DNA of 64,000 nt from Campylobacter fetus subsp. fetus (GTDB lineage Bacteria > Campylobacterota > Campylobacteria > Campylobacterales > Campylobacteraceae), in contig NZ_LS483431.1 of NCBI RefSeq assembly GCF_900475935.1, positions 1,699,254-1,763,253 of the forward strand. Direction: 5' to 3'. Positions within the stretch are counted from its first letter, which is position 1; the number at the start of each line of letters is the position of its first letter. This document shows, in pieces, positions 45,321 through 53,983 of this stretch. Position numbers and translations under genes: made by a program. Below the pieces are notes generated by a model, which ran no database searches, was not told the origin of the DNA, and saw only the letters and a list, made by a program, of their open reading frames with translations.

Positions 45321-45744
45321 ATCTATTCATCACTGCATCAAGACTGATCTTGCCGGCTCCAAACGAGAATATAGCAAAAAGCATAACTAGATAATAAAGC
45401 GGAACTTCAAAGCCGTTATTTGCCAAACTATATCCATTGCCAAAATGTACTGCAAATATCGCCACAAGCACTATTACGATAAGTGGAACACTAATAATTC
45501 TAGTAAAAAGCCCAAGTACAAAAAGCGGAACCGCTAAAGCCTCAAATATAGCGACTAAATATACGCTTAAAAACGGAAGTGGAAAACCCATAGAAGCAAA
45601 CCACTGGGCAGTCGGTTCGATATTTTGCCATTTGGGAACTGCGGTTTCATAAAAACCGTAAGCTAAAACCAAACGTATAATAAGCAAAGAGAGATGTTGG
45701 AATTTTAAGCCAAACGTATTAAAAATATTACAGAAATTTTTCAT
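45310..45744 (-). CDS. DoxX-family membrane protein (HvfX-like)
   Basis: A 144-residue inner-membrane protein with four hydrophobic segments. The DoxX marks are LIIRLVLAYGFYETAVPKWQN in the first segment, GFPLPFLSVYLVAIFEALAV in the second and the glycine-rich FSFGAGKISLDAVM end. DoxX proteins next to small Cys-rich peptides are named HvfX and are thought to help in maturation or export of copper-binding peptides. Here a 56-residue peptide with EKCG/SKCG repeats is encoded 69 bp upstream and a GMC dehydrogenase pair downstream. A role in that system is an inference from context. Confidence 0.8.
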   Translation of the reverse strand: MKNFCNIFNTFGLKFQHLSLLIIRLVLAYGFYETAVPKWQNIEPTAQWFASMGFPLPFLSVYLVAIFEALAVPLFVLGLFTRIISVPLIVIVLVAIFAVHFGNGYSLANNGFEVPLYYLVMLFAIFSFGAGKISLDAVMNRYER

Positions 45745-45770
45745 TTATTAATAAACCTCGAAAGAGATGC

Positions 45771-45790
45771 ATGCGGCAAAAGAGCCGCAT
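45771..45790 (-). terminator. Hairpin between the Cys-rich peptide gene and doxX
   Basis: ATGCGGC / GCCGCAT is a perfect 7-bp, GC-rich stem with a 6-nt loop, 23 bp after the peptide stop codon. There is no T-run after it on the minus strand, so it may act as a partial terminator or an RNA-stabilising 3' end, which would give more peptide mRNA than mRNA for the following genes. Confidence 0.5.
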
Positions 45791-45813
45791 ATTTTGAAGC
45801 TATAAAAACTATA

Positions 45814-45984
45814 TCAACCGCCGCACTTACTAGCGCCGCATTTTTCAGTCTTATTTGTCTCTTTAGGCTTTTCTACTTTTGTATCACCGCATTTGCTAGT
45901 ACCACATTTTTCAGCTGCGCTTAGCGAAGTAGAAAGACCTATCAATAAAAATAGACCTACAAAAATACTAGTTAACTTTTTCAT
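45814..45984 (-). CDS. 56-residue exported Cys-rich peptide with EKCG/SKCG repeats (HvfA-like)
   Basis: The gene has an AAGGAG ribosome-binding site 7 nt before its ATG. Residues 1-23 (MKKLTSIFVGLFLLIGLSTS and LSA) are a signal peptide. The 33-residue mature part is EKCGTSKCG, a Lys/Glu/Thr/Pro linker, and EKCGASKCGG, so the motif [E/S]KCG occurs four times and is the only source of cysteine. HvfA-type precursors of modified copper-binding peptides have runs of EGKCG, and their clusters include a DoxX protein, as here. The MNIO modifying enzyme (HvfB) and its partner HvfC, usual in such clusters, are not in this window. Unmodified metal binding by the four thiols is a simpler alternative. Confidence 0.75.
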   Translation of the reverse strand: MKKLTSIFVGLFLLIGLSTSLSAAEKCGTSKCGDTKVEKPKETNKTEKCGASKCGG

Positions 45985-46022
45985 AGTTAAACTCCTTTTA
46001 AATTTGAATTGATACGGATGAT

Positions 46023-46066
46023 ATTATAATATATTTTAAAATTTAAATTTGTGATTTTCATCACAA
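46023..46066 (-). promoter_or_regulatory. CRP/FNR-type activator site and -10 box upstream of the Cys-rich peptide gene
   Basis: TTGTGA-N6-TCACAA at 46049-46066 is a perfect palindrome (extended arms TTGTGAT/ATCACAA). On the minus strand TATAAT lies at 46028-46023. A start near 46016 would put the palindrome centre at about -41.5, the standard place for a class II CRP/FNR activator. The 5' leader would then be about 32 nt. Which CRP/FNR-family protein binds here is not known. Confidence 0.6.
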
Positions 46067-46095
46067 AACTATATTAAATTTAGAAATCTTTTCAA

Positions 46096-46695
46096 CTATC
46101 TCCAAATCAAAATATCATCTAAATTAAGTCTCATTTTAGCAGGAGCGGTTTCATCACTCATCCCCAAAGCCACAACTAACACAGGTGTAAAGTTGTTAGT
46201 TAAATTTATAAAATTTGTTAGTGAAATTTTATCAAATCCGCCTATTATGCAACTTTTTATATCCATACTATATGCGATATTTATGAGATTTGCACATAGC
46301 AAATAACATTGCAAACTTGCATAATGTGTTAGCTCATCGTTAGTTTGATGATCAAATCTGTTAGCGAAATATTCCATAGCTTTGTTATATTTTTCAGGTA
46401 TAGTTTGCTTTCTTTTTACCTGATTTTGTAAAAATTCGCAGCTGCTTTTTAGATCATTTCTAGCTAGTATAATAACCGCGTGAGAACATGCTTTTACTTG
46501 ATCTTGATTGTTACAAATTTTCCCAAGCTCATCTAGCTCATCAGATTTACTGATAACAACAAATTTCCAAGGCTCAAGCCCGCATGAACTAGGAGTAAGT
46601 CTAGCAAAATTCAAAATCTCTTTTATCTTTGCGTTTTCTATCTTTTCGTTTTTAAATTGTCTACACGAAAAGCGATTTTGCATTATATTTTTCAA
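46096..46695 (-). CDS. Nitroreductase-family NAD(P)H oxidoreductase
   Basis: A 199-residue FMN protein. The N-terminal MQNRFSCRQFKNEKI with the RxSxRxF FMN motif, then LTPSSCGLEPWKFVVI, and the C-terminal SCIIGGFDK and VLVVALGMSDE are typical of the NfsB/RdxA group, which reduces quinones and nitro compounds. It lies 22 bp after the PPOX gene, which also encodes a flavin protein. Confidence 0.9.
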   Translation of the reverse strand: MKNIMQNRFSCRQFKNEKIENAKIKEILNFARLTPSSCGLEPWKFVVISKSDELDELGKICNNQDQVKACSHAVIILARNDLKSSCEFLQNQVKRKQTIPEKYNKAMEYFANRFDHQTNDELTHYASLQCYLLCANLINIAYSMDIKSCIIGGFDKISLTNFINLTNNFTPVLVVALGMSDETAPAKMRLNLDDILIWR

Positions 46696-46717
46696 GGTAT
46701 ATCTCCTTTAAATTTAA

Positions 46718-47233
46718 TTATTTTATAATTTTAGCCTTAGCAGATAAACTCATGATCTTTAGTTCATAAATACTAATTTTCTTAAGCGAACCTTGCACTG
46801 CTGTGTTGAAATACTCCATATATTTAGGAGTATATTTTTCGCAAAGTAGGCGCAAAGCTTCTATTTTTTCCTCTTCTTGCGTAATTTCATAAGCTTTGGT
46901 TGTAGCTATTGCACTGCAGTATTCAGTAGTAAAAACTCTACCTCCAAGTTCGCTTGCGCTGTCTTTTATACTTTGACAAAACTCATGGCTAGGCGTAGGT
47001 ACTCTGTTTTGGCTAACGGCGACTAGAGTAACACTCTTGCCATCTTTATACAATCTTGCTTTTGAGCCTGTCTTTGCTCCATGAATGAAAACACTCATGC
47101 CATCTCTGGCTACAGAGATAGGAATGCTAAATACCTCACCGTATTCATCTACGCAGCTAAGCGTCGCATACTCGCTCTCGTCTATTATTTTAAGGGCTAT
47201 TTGTCGGTCTAATTCACGGTCGCTTCGTCGCAT
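46718..47233 (-). CDS. Pyridoxamine 5'-phosphate oxidase family flavin-binding protein
   Basis: A 171-residue split-barrel protein of the NimA/flavin-nucleotide-binding kind. MRRSDRELDRQIALKIIDE, then YATLSCVDEYGEVFSIPIS and VFIHGAKTGSKARLY are the usual family segments. I start at the ATG at 47233 because AAGGA is 6 nt before it and the family start is MRRSDRE. An ATG at 47269 upstream would overlap the Mrr gene and adds a basic 12-residue piece not seen in the family. The function in vivo is unknown. Confidence 0.85.
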   Translation of the reverse strand: MRRSDRELDRQIALKIIDESEYATLSCVDEYGEVFSIPISVARDGMSVFIHGAKTGSKARLYKDGKSVTLVAVSQNRVPTPSHEFCQSIKDSASELGGRVFTTEYCSAIATTKAYEITQEEEKIEALRLLCEKYTPKYMEYFNTAVQGSLKKISIYELKIMSLSAKAKIIK

Positions 47234-47252
47234 AACGCTTCCTTTGCTACGA

Positions 47253-48119
47253 TTAAATTTCTTGCTCAAAAAAATCAGTATCTACCTTATAAATTTTCTT
47301 GATTTCTTTGACTTCTACTCCAACTTCGTATTTTAACATCAAATCAGTAAGTCTGTATTTATCTATCAAAATTATAGAATAGTTTTGATGTTCCATGGAG
47401 AATTCTATCGCTTCTTTTGTAAAGGTTGAAGTCGTAATAAAAAGCCCTTTTGTTGTTGGTTTATTTGAGAGTGCTCCTGCAAACGCTTGAAGCGTATCAC
47501 GACCGATTTTGCCCTTGTCATAACGTTTAGCTTGGATATAAATCTTTGAAAATCCAAATAGATCTTCATTTATGATGCCGTCTATTCCACCATCTGCACC
47601 ATTTTTCGTAAGACTTGATCCGCCCACGTCATAGCCTATCTTTTTCATAAGTTCCAAAGCCAAATTCTCAAAAAATCTAGGCTCACGTTCCAAAATTCGA
47701 CTAATGATCTCGTCTTTGACTTCTAAATGTATCTCTTCGATATTTGCTTCTAGTTTCTCGTCTGGAGTTTGGATATCGTTTATTAAATTTTGATTTGTCG
47801 GCGTCTTGTCATAAAACCATTCGTTAAATTTATTTTCGTCTTTAATAAGCTGCATTCCAAATTCGGTTATTTGATACTCGCCTCTTTTGATACGTTTAAT
47901 GGCACCGTTTACTTTACTTGAGCCTATCAAATAAGAAATTGCCCAACCCGCTCTATTTTTATACAGCGTATCTCCACTGTTTGTTTTGATGCCTAAATCT
48001 TCTTGACTAAATTTATAATAATCAACTAAAAAACCATAAATATCTTGACGAGTAAAAGCATATTTACTCGAAACAAATTTCAAAATCGGAAAAGCCATTT
48101 CATTAAATTTTGGAACCAT
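47253..48119 (-). CDS. Mrr-type restriction endonuclease
   Basis: A 288-residue protein with an N-terminal winged-helix Mrr_N domain (residues 1 to about 100, including KNRAGWAISYLIGSSKVNGAIKR) and a C-terminal PD-(D/E)xK nuclease domain. The catalytic set is visible at about residues 180-200 as GADGGIDG and IYIQAKRY. GRDTLQAFAGALSNKPTTKG is the usual Mrr continuation. Mrr enzymes cut DNA with foreign methylation and need no partner, which fits the lack of any methyltransferase nearby. It is placed inside a housekeeping run between rluB and the PPOX gene. Confidence 0.9.
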   Translation of the reverse strand: MVPKFNEMAFPILKFVSSKYAFTRQDIYGFLVDYYKFSQEDLGIKTNSGDTLYKNRAGWAISYLIGSSKVNGAIKRIKRGEYQITEFGMQLIKDENKFNEWFYDKTPTNQNLINDIQTPDEKLEANIEEIHLEVKDEIISRILEREPRFFENLALELMKKIGYDVGGSSLTKNGADGGIDGIINEDLFGFSKIYIQAKRYDKGKIGRDTLQAFAGALSNKPTTKGLFITTSTFTKEAIEFSMEHQNYSIILIDKYRLTDLMLKYEVGVEVKEIKKIYKVDTDFFEQEI

Positions 48120-48120
48120 T

Positions 48121-48885
48121 TTAATATCTCACTCCGTTTTGTTTCAAAAAATCTCTTAAATCGTCGTATTCACTATTTGTAAAGTATCGCCATTTGCCCT
48201 CGCCTAGTTGATCTAGGCTAACACGACCAAAACTAACGCGTTTTAGATCCATAACTTCAAGATCAAAATACCCGAAAAATCTTCTTAATTCGCGGTTTTG
48301 TCCTTCGTTTATAATGACTTTTAATCTTGTATATCCGCCGCTAAAACTGATGATTTTATATGCCAAAAATGGCTTAAATTCCATAGAAATTTGCTTTGTT
48401 CTAGCGTGAGCGCCTTTTGTGGCATCTTTAGCGAAAAATCCCTCTTGCATCGCAGCTATGACGTTTGGAGTTATCTCTCCTTTGATTTTTAGATAGTATT
48501 CTCGCTCTATATCACTTCCCATAAGGGCTTCAGCGATCGCAGGAGCGTCAGTAAGAAGCAAAAGTCCCTCGCTAGCAAAATCCAGCCTACCTATGCTTAT
48601 AAATTTAGAAATACCCCTTGGGAGATTATCATAGATAGTTTTTCTACCGCGATCATCTTTTTTAGTTACTAACTCACCTTTTTGTTTGTTATATACTATA
48701 ATGCTAAACTCTTTTTTTAGCCTTATAAATCGTCCGTTTATCTTGATTTTATCGTCTTCTTTTACATCTGTTGCTAAGTTGTCGATTACTTTGTTATTGA
48801 TATTAACTTTACCATTTTTTACTAACTCATCTGCTTCACGGCGTGAGTAATTTGTGTTGTGTGAAATAAATTTATTTATACGCAT
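48121..48885 (-). CDS. rluB: 23S rRNA pseudouridine synthase RluB-type
   Basis: A 254-residue enzyme with an N-terminal S4 RNA-binding domain (MRINKFISHNTNYSRREADELVK, shown only in part by the RREADE pattern) and the RsuA/RluB catalytic motif GRLDFASEGLLLLTD, where Asp is the nucleophile. INEGQNRELRRFFGYFD is the C-terminal family motif. It shares one base with kdsD. C. jejuni has the same gene next to rnj and rsmA. Confidence 0.92.
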   Translation of the reverse strand: MRINKFISHNTNYSRREADELVKNGKVNINNKVIDNLATDVKEDDKIKINGRFIRLKKEFSIIVYNKQKGELVTKKDDRGRKTIYDNLPRGISKFISIGRLDFASEGLLLLTDAPAIAEALMGSDIEREYYLKIKGEITPNVIAAMQEGFFAKDATKGAHARTKQISMEFKPFLAYKIISFSGGYTRLKVIINEGQNRELRRFFGYFDLEVMDLKRVSFGRVSLDQLGEGKWRYFTNSEYDDLRDFLKQNGVRY

Positions 48886-49838
48886 TATAGTCCTAAACTT
48901 GTTAAATCGTGGATATGCAAAGCTCCGATTGGTTTTTTATCTTTTGTTATGATTAGAATTTGAATTTTATACTCCTCTATGAGTTTTAAAGCATCATAGG
49001 CTAGCATATTTTCATCTTCTAGCACCTTTGGATTTTTAGTAGCAAATTTAATAGCTTGATCATTTATATTAAAATTCTCGTTACCCAATGCGCGTCTTAG
49101 ATCGCCATCGCTTAGAACTGCTACTAACAAACCGTTTTTATTTGTTAGTAAAACCGTGCCTAATTTACCATGAGTCATTGAATTAATCGCAAATTTTAAA
49201 CTAACATCATCACTAACAATAGGCAATTCATCTTTTCTCATCACATCTTTTACTTTTAGATAAAGTCTCTTACCAAGACTACCACCTGGATGAAGCATAG
49301 CAAAATCTTCTTTTTTAAATTCTTTTAATTGCATCAAACACACAGCCAAAGCGTCTCCTAAAGCCAAAGTCAAAGTAGTAGAAACAGTAGGCGCGGCACC
49401 CAAAGGACAGGCTTCGCGGACTATGTCAAGACTAATAAATGCATCGCTTAACATCTCTAGACTTGAGCCGCTTTTTGCCATTCCTATTATTTTTATACCG
49501 CGCTTTTTAATGTGCGGAAGTATCAATAGAAGTTCACTGCTCTCACCGCTAAAACTAATAGCCAAAACAGCATCGTTTTGACTTATCATACCAAGATCGC
49601 CATGAAGCGCTTCAGTAGGATGCAAAAAAAAGCTAGGAGTTCCAGTACTTGCCAAAGTGGCTGCTATCTTAGCTCCTACAAGCCCACTCTTACCCACGCC
49701 TGATATTATGAGCTTTCCTTTGCAAGAAAATGCTAAATTTACAGCCTTTTCAAATTTAAAATCCAGTAATTCTACTTGTCTTTTTAACTCATCTGCTTCT
49801 AAGCTTAATACCTCTTTAGCGATACTCAAAATATCCAT
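48885..49838 (-). CDS. kdsD: Arabinose-5-phosphate isomerase (KdsD/KpsF)
   Basis: Converts ribulose 5-phosphate to arabinose 5-phosphate, the first step of KDO synthesis for lipopolysaccharide or capsule. It has an N-terminal SIS domain (SGVGKSGLVGAKIAATLAST, PTEALHGDLGMI) and two C-terminal CBS domains (VKDVMRKDELPIV onward), 317 residues in all. The ATG at 49838 is preferred: GGAG is 6 nt ahead. A GTG at 49865 inside the RNase J tail has no such site. Confidence 0.92.
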   Translation of the reverse strand: MDILSIAKEVLSLEADELKRQVELLDFKFEKAVNLAFSCKGKLIISGVGKSGLVGAKIAATLASTGTPSFFLHPTEALHGDLGMISQNDAVLAISFSGESSELLLILPHIKKRGIKIIGMAKSGSSLEMLSDAFISLDIVREACPLGAAPTVSTTLTLALGDALAVCLMQLKEFKKEDFAMLHPGGSLGKRLYLKVKDVMRKDELPIVSDDVSLKFAINSMTHGKLGTVLLTNKNGLLVAVLSDGDLRRALGNENFNINDQAIKFATKNPKVLEDENMLAYDALKLIEEYKIQILIITKDKKPIGALHIHDLTSLGL

Positions 49839-49861
49839 TTTTTCTCCGTTTAAATTTACTA

Positions 49862-51823
49862 TCACATCAAATACACAACCGGAACAATGGTAGGGTACTT
49901 TTTAATCTTTCTAAATATATGTTTTCTAATAACTTGCCTAATTTGATTTTCTAACGCTCTTTGATCGTGAAGCAATTCATCTTTAACATTGCTTAAAAAC
50001 TGCAAAAGAACCTCTTCCATCTCTTTGCTAAGGTTTTTACTCTGTCTTTCGCTAACCAAACCATAGCTTATAACACGATTTTGAATTAAAGTTTTAGCAT
50101 TTTTATCAATCTGAGATATTATAGTTACCACTCCAGCCTCAGCCAATTTTTGTCTATCTATAACAACATCATCAGAAATTTGCTTATTGATTTGATTGTC
50201 TATGAAAACCTTACCTGTTTTTACAGTTTTTAATCTTTTTATATATTTTTGACAAACTTCTATCTGATCACCATCGCTCATAAGATAAGTATTTCTCTCA
50301 TCAACACCACATGCTATAGCAGTCTCTTTGTGTCTTACTATATGATTATACTCGCCATGAACCGGTAAGAAAAATTTAGGTTTTACAAGTCTTAGCATAA
50401 GCTTTTGCTCTTCTTGGGCGGCGTGTCCGCTTACATGAATTTCGCTAAAGTCTTGATGAGCTACGCTTGCACCGCTTTTTAAAAGATAATTAAGCACTGT
50501 TGAAACACTTGTTTCATTTCCGGGAATCGCTTTTGAGCTGATGATTATCTGATCTGTTGGTTTGATTTTGATATATTTATGTTCATCAGTCGCCATTCTA
50601 TATAGCGCGCTCATAGTCTCGCCCTGGCTTCCTGTGGTTACTATAAGAACTTCGTTATCTGGATATTTGCTGACTTCGTTTGCATCGATAAATATCTTTT
50701 TATCTAAATTTACATATCCTAGCTCGATAGCAGTCCAAAGATTTCTCTCCATACTTCTACCTATAACACAAACTTTTCTACCATGCTTTACGCCACGCTC
50801 AATGGCTTGATAAACACGGTGGATATTTGAGCTAAACGTACTCATGATAACCCTGCCTTTTGATGTTGCAAATATAGCATCAAAAGTCTTTCCTACGCTA
50901 CTTTCACTCTTTGTAATACCCTCTTTGTAGCTATTTGTAGAGTCGCTTAACATACACAAAACGCCTCTTTCTCCATAATATGCAAGTCTATTTAAATCTG
51001 TCGGATAGCCATCAATTGGAGTATGATCTATCTTAAAATCTCCGGTATGAAGAATTGTTCCTGCTTTTGTAATGATAACTAACGCGCTCGCATCTATAAT
51101 AGAGTGAGTTATATGAATAAGCTCTATCTCAAAGTCACCTATCTCATAAAGTTTTCTTTTTTCTATGGGACGAAAATAGCTTCTGTGGGCCTTCAGACCG
51201 TGTTCTTCAAATTTATTGCTTATCATTCCTAATGGAAGCGGAGTTGCATAAATAGGAAACTGGAATTCCTTAAAAAAATACGGAACGGCTCCTATATGAT
51301 CCTCATGTGCGTGAGTGATGATTATGCCGCGAACTTTTTGTTTTATCTTACGTATATAATCAAAATCAGGTATCAAAATATCCACACCATGCATACTCTC
51401 GCTCGGAAAGCTCATACCGATATCCACGATAATAGCATCATTGTCAGTCTCAAATACGGTCATATTCCCACCGATCTCGCCAAGTCCGCCAAGCGGAGTT
51501 ATTTTGATCTTATGTTCGCTTGAGTTTAGATATTTTAATGGATTAAGTCTTAATTCGTGAGAGGCTCTATTTGCTTCTATAGAAGCTTGCATATCTTTTT
51601 GCCAGCCTTCGTTTCCGCTAATTTTTACGGTATTATTACCGTTTTTATGTTTGCGTTTTTTAGGTTTTTTTACCTCTGATTCTGCTATATCTGTTGCGAC
51701 TTCATTTGCTTGTACGTTTTGCGTATTAGCATTTGCTTGTTTTTTTAGATTGTCTCTGTGGTGTTTGTATCTGTGTTTTCTATTTGTTCTTTCAGCCACA
51801 GGGGTTTTGTTTTCTTCGTTCAT
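49862..51823 (-). CDS. rnj: Ribonuclease J
   Basis: Metallo-beta-lactamase endo- and 5'-exoribonuclease, central to mRNA decay and rRNA maturation in bacteria without RNase E dominance. It has 653 residues. The first 90 or so are a Lys/Arg/His/Asn-rich extension seen in epsilonproteobacteria. The catalytic motif HAHEDH is at residues 171-176, followed by LHTGDFKIDH and the beta-CASP motif VHVSGHA-like IHVSGHAAQEE. The C-terminal domain ends IVPVVYLM. It overlaps rsmA by 32 bp. Confidence 0.95.
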   Translation of the reverse strand: MNEENKTPVAERTNRKHRYKHHRDNLKKQANANTQNVQANEVATDIAESEVKKPKKRKHKNGNNTVKISGNEGWQKDMQASIEANRASHELRLNPLKYLNSSEHKIKITPLGGLGEIGGNMTVFETDNDAIIVDIGMSFPSESMHGVDILIPDFDYIRKIKQKVRGIIITHAHEDHIGAVPYFFKEFQFPIYATPLPLGMISNKFEEHGLKAHRSYFRPIEKRKLYEIGDFEIELIHITHSIIDASALVIITKAGTILHTGDFKIDHTPIDGYPTDLNRLAYYGERGVLCMLSDSTNSYKEGITKSESSVGKTFDAIFATSKGRVIMSTFSSNIHRVYQAIERGVKHGRKVCVIGRSMERNLWTAIELGYVNLDKKIFIDANEVSKYPDNEVLIVTTGSQGETMSALYRMATDEHKYIKIKPTDQIIISSKAIPGNETSVSTVLNYLLKSGASVAHQDFSEIHVSGHAAQEEQKLMLRLVKPKFFLPVHGEYNHIVRHKETAIACGVDERNTYLMSDGDQIEVCQKYIKRLKTVKTGKVFIDNQINKQISDDVVIDRQKLAEAGVVTIISQIDKNAKTLIQNRVISYGLVSERQSKNLSKEMEEVLLQFLSNVKDELLHDQRALENQIRQVIRKHIFRKIKKYPTIVPVVYLM

Positions 51824-52598
51824 TTTCAGCCTCTTTAAATAGTTTTAAATATAAGGCGACACTAAGCTCGTGCGGACGAATAGTATGAGAGAGATTCTCA
51901 GTATTAAAAAATATTTCTAATCTGTCTCTTTGAACTAAATTTGATAAATTTTTTAACAGAGTTTTTCTAGGAGCGCTAAATGCTACACGTAAAAAATTCT
52001 TGAAATTATCATATTTTAAATTTAAGCTCAAATCTCTATCTTTTATGATTCTAATGACTGATGAGATAACTTTCGGCGGAGGATTAAAAGCACTACTTGG
52101 CACATCAAAAAGCAACTCACATTTGCCTTTTAACCATGTTAAAATAGCCAAAGAACTAAATTCTTTATCGCCGGCTTCGCTACTAAATTTTATAGCAACT
52201 TCACGTTGTATCATCACAACTAAACCTTTGCAATTTTTATCGTCTATAGCTTTTAATATCATATTTGTTGCCACGTAATAAGGCAAATTTGCAACCAAAA
52301 AATACTCACTTGCGCTTAGTTTATCCCACGCATTTAAAGCATCTGAGTTTATTATATTTAACTTTCCACTATCTAGTTCGCTTCTAAATTTATCTAATAA
52401 AATTGTATAAAGCTCACTATCTATCTCAAAACAATCAATCATACTGTCTAACTTAACAAGCTTTTGTGTTAAATCACCTAAGCCAGGCCCAATCTCTACT
52501 ATGCGCTTAACATCGTTGGGAATCGCTTGGATGATTTGATTTTTTATATTTTCATCTTGTAAAAAATTTTGACCGAATTTTTTCTTTGCTTTTATCAT
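51792..52598 (-). CDS. rsmA: 16S rRNA dimethyladenosine transferase
   Basis: Dimethylates two adjacent adenines near the 3' end of 16S rRNA (KsgA). It has 268 residues with KKFGQNFLQDENI at the start, SAM motif IVEIGPGLGDLTQKL near residue 36 and the adenine-methylase motif NLPYYVATN. The tail is extended and overlaps the RNase J start. Order rsmA-rnj matches C. jejuni. Confidence 0.95.
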   Translation of the reverse strand: MIKAKKKFGQNFLQDENIKNQIIQAIPNDVKRIVEIGPGLGDLTQKLVKLDSMIDCFEIDSELYTILLDKFRSELDSGKLNIINSDALNAWDKLSASEYFLVANLPYYVATNMILKAIDDKNCKGLVVMIQREVAIKFSSEAGDKEFSSLAILTWLKGKCELLFDVPSSAFNPPPKVISSVIRIIKDRDLSLNLKYDNFKNFLRVAFSAPRKTLLKNLSNLVQRDRLEIFFNTENLSHTIRPHELSVALYLKLFKEAENERRKQNPCG

Positions 52599-52630
52599 CG
52601 CGTTTATGTTACCTGAATTTGACTTACAAA

Positions 52631-53863
52631 CTAATTAAATTTAATTTTCAAATTTAAATAATAACTTTTTATTATCCACCATATAATAAGTAAAATATAT
52701 ACACAAAATCCACATATAACAAGCGCCATTCCGGCTCCAAATTTACTTGCCAAAACTCCTGATATAACAGCTCCTATCGGTGTAGAGCCCAGGAAAAATA
52801 GAATATACACGCTCATCACTCTACCTCTGAAATCTTCTCTTGAGTTTAACTGCAAAAGCGAATTTATAGTAGAAACACATATCATAAAACTAAATCCGGT
52901 CATTGCTAAAAATACCCCGGCTGTAGTAAAATCCCTGCTAAGACCGATTGCTATTAAAAACGTAGCGGCTATAAATGGCATAATTTTAACGGTTTTATAG
53001 CTGATATTTTTACTTGTAAACGCTACCCAAAGTGCGCCAAAAAACGATCCGATTCCTAAAAAAGCCATAAGATAAGCAAAAGTATCTTCGGCTCCGCTTA
53101 AGCTATATTTTGATAAAGAAGATATTGTCACATTATAATTTGGCAAAAATGTTCCTACTATAAGAACGACTATCAAAGGGCTTATAAGAATTTCACGTTT
53201 TTTTATGTAGTGAAATCCTGAAAATATCGATTTTAATATATTTTCTTTGCGTTTATTTGTTTTTGAGGGATTATGTTTTATAAAAAATAAACTTATAAAA
53301 ATCGCTATAAATGAGACTGAATTTAGAAAAAAACAGGCCGCTAGTCCAAATTTAGTCATAACTATACCGGCAAAAAAAGGACCCATGATCCTAGCTATGT
53401 TTACAGACATTGAGTTTAGTGCAACCGCATTGGGAATATCTCCTTTGTCGTCTATTAATTCATATAAAAACGACTGTCTGCAAGGCGAATCAAGACAATT
53501 ACAAAGACCTGTTAAAAATGCTAAAAATAGTATAATAGGATACGATGCAAAACCAAAAACAACACTAAGAGCAAAGATTAGAGATGTTAAACAAAGTCCT
53601 GTTTGGGTAATTTTTAGTATAAGTTTTTTATCAATTTTATCTAATAGCGCACCTGAAAATAGCGAAAAAACAAGAAGCGGCAAAAACTGTACTGCGGCTA
53701 CTATACCAACTAACGTAGCGTTATTTGTAACTTCAAGCGCCAGCCAAGGCTGAGCGATATTTTGCATCCAAGTTCCTGTTTGAGATATCATCATCCCGAA
53801 CCAGTATAGCCTGAAATTTCTGTATTTTAACGCTTTTAGCGGATTTGAAAATTTATTTGGCAC
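52631..53863 (-). CDS. MFS transporter, EntS-like
   Basis: A 410-residue inner-membrane protein with twelve hydrophobic segments. MFS motif A is GALLDKIDKKLILK after segment two. The start FRLYWFGMMISQTGTWMQNIAQPWLALE is typical of the EntS/DHA3 group, which exports enterobactin and other small molecules. No siderophore synthesis gene is present, so the substrate is open. It ends the leftward run of rsmA-rnj on its upstream side and is divergent from hisF. Confidence 0.85.
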   Translation of the reverse strand: MPNKFSNPLKALKYRNFRLYWFGMMISQTGTWMQNIAQPWLALEVTNNATLVGIVAAVQFLPLLVFSLFSGALLDKIDKKLILKITQTGLCLTSLIFALSVVFGFASYPIILFLAFLTGLCNCLDSPCRQSFLYELIDDKGDIPNAVALNSMSVNIARIMGPFFAGIVMTKFGLAACFFLNSVSFIAIFISLFFIKHNPSKTNKRKENILKSIFSGFHYIKKREILISPLIVVLIVGTFLPNYNVTISSLSKYSLSGAEDTFAYLMAFLGIGSFFGALWVAFTSKNISYKTVKIMPFIAATFLIAIGLSRDFTTAGVFLAMTGFSFMICVSTINSLLQLNSREDFRGRVMSVYILFFLGSTPIGAVISGVLASKFGAGMALVICGFCVYILLIIWWIIKSYYLNLKIKFN

Positions 53864-53983
53864 AGCTTCTTCTTGAGTAATTTATATCTATTTTATCAAA
53901 ATATAGGTTAATAGTGATTGAATGTTCTATTTAAGTAAATTTTCTAAGCTTTTATTGTAAAATGATGATAAAAAAGAGTTTTT

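Noticed and set aside
43122..46066. A complete HvfABCX or bufferin cluster
   Set aside because: The MNIO enzyme and its HvfC partner are missing, so only the precursor-like peptide and the DoxX protein support the likeness.
53247..53753. 168-codon plus-strand frame inside the MFS transporter gene
   Set aside because: It is antisense to conserved transporter codons and has no start signals.
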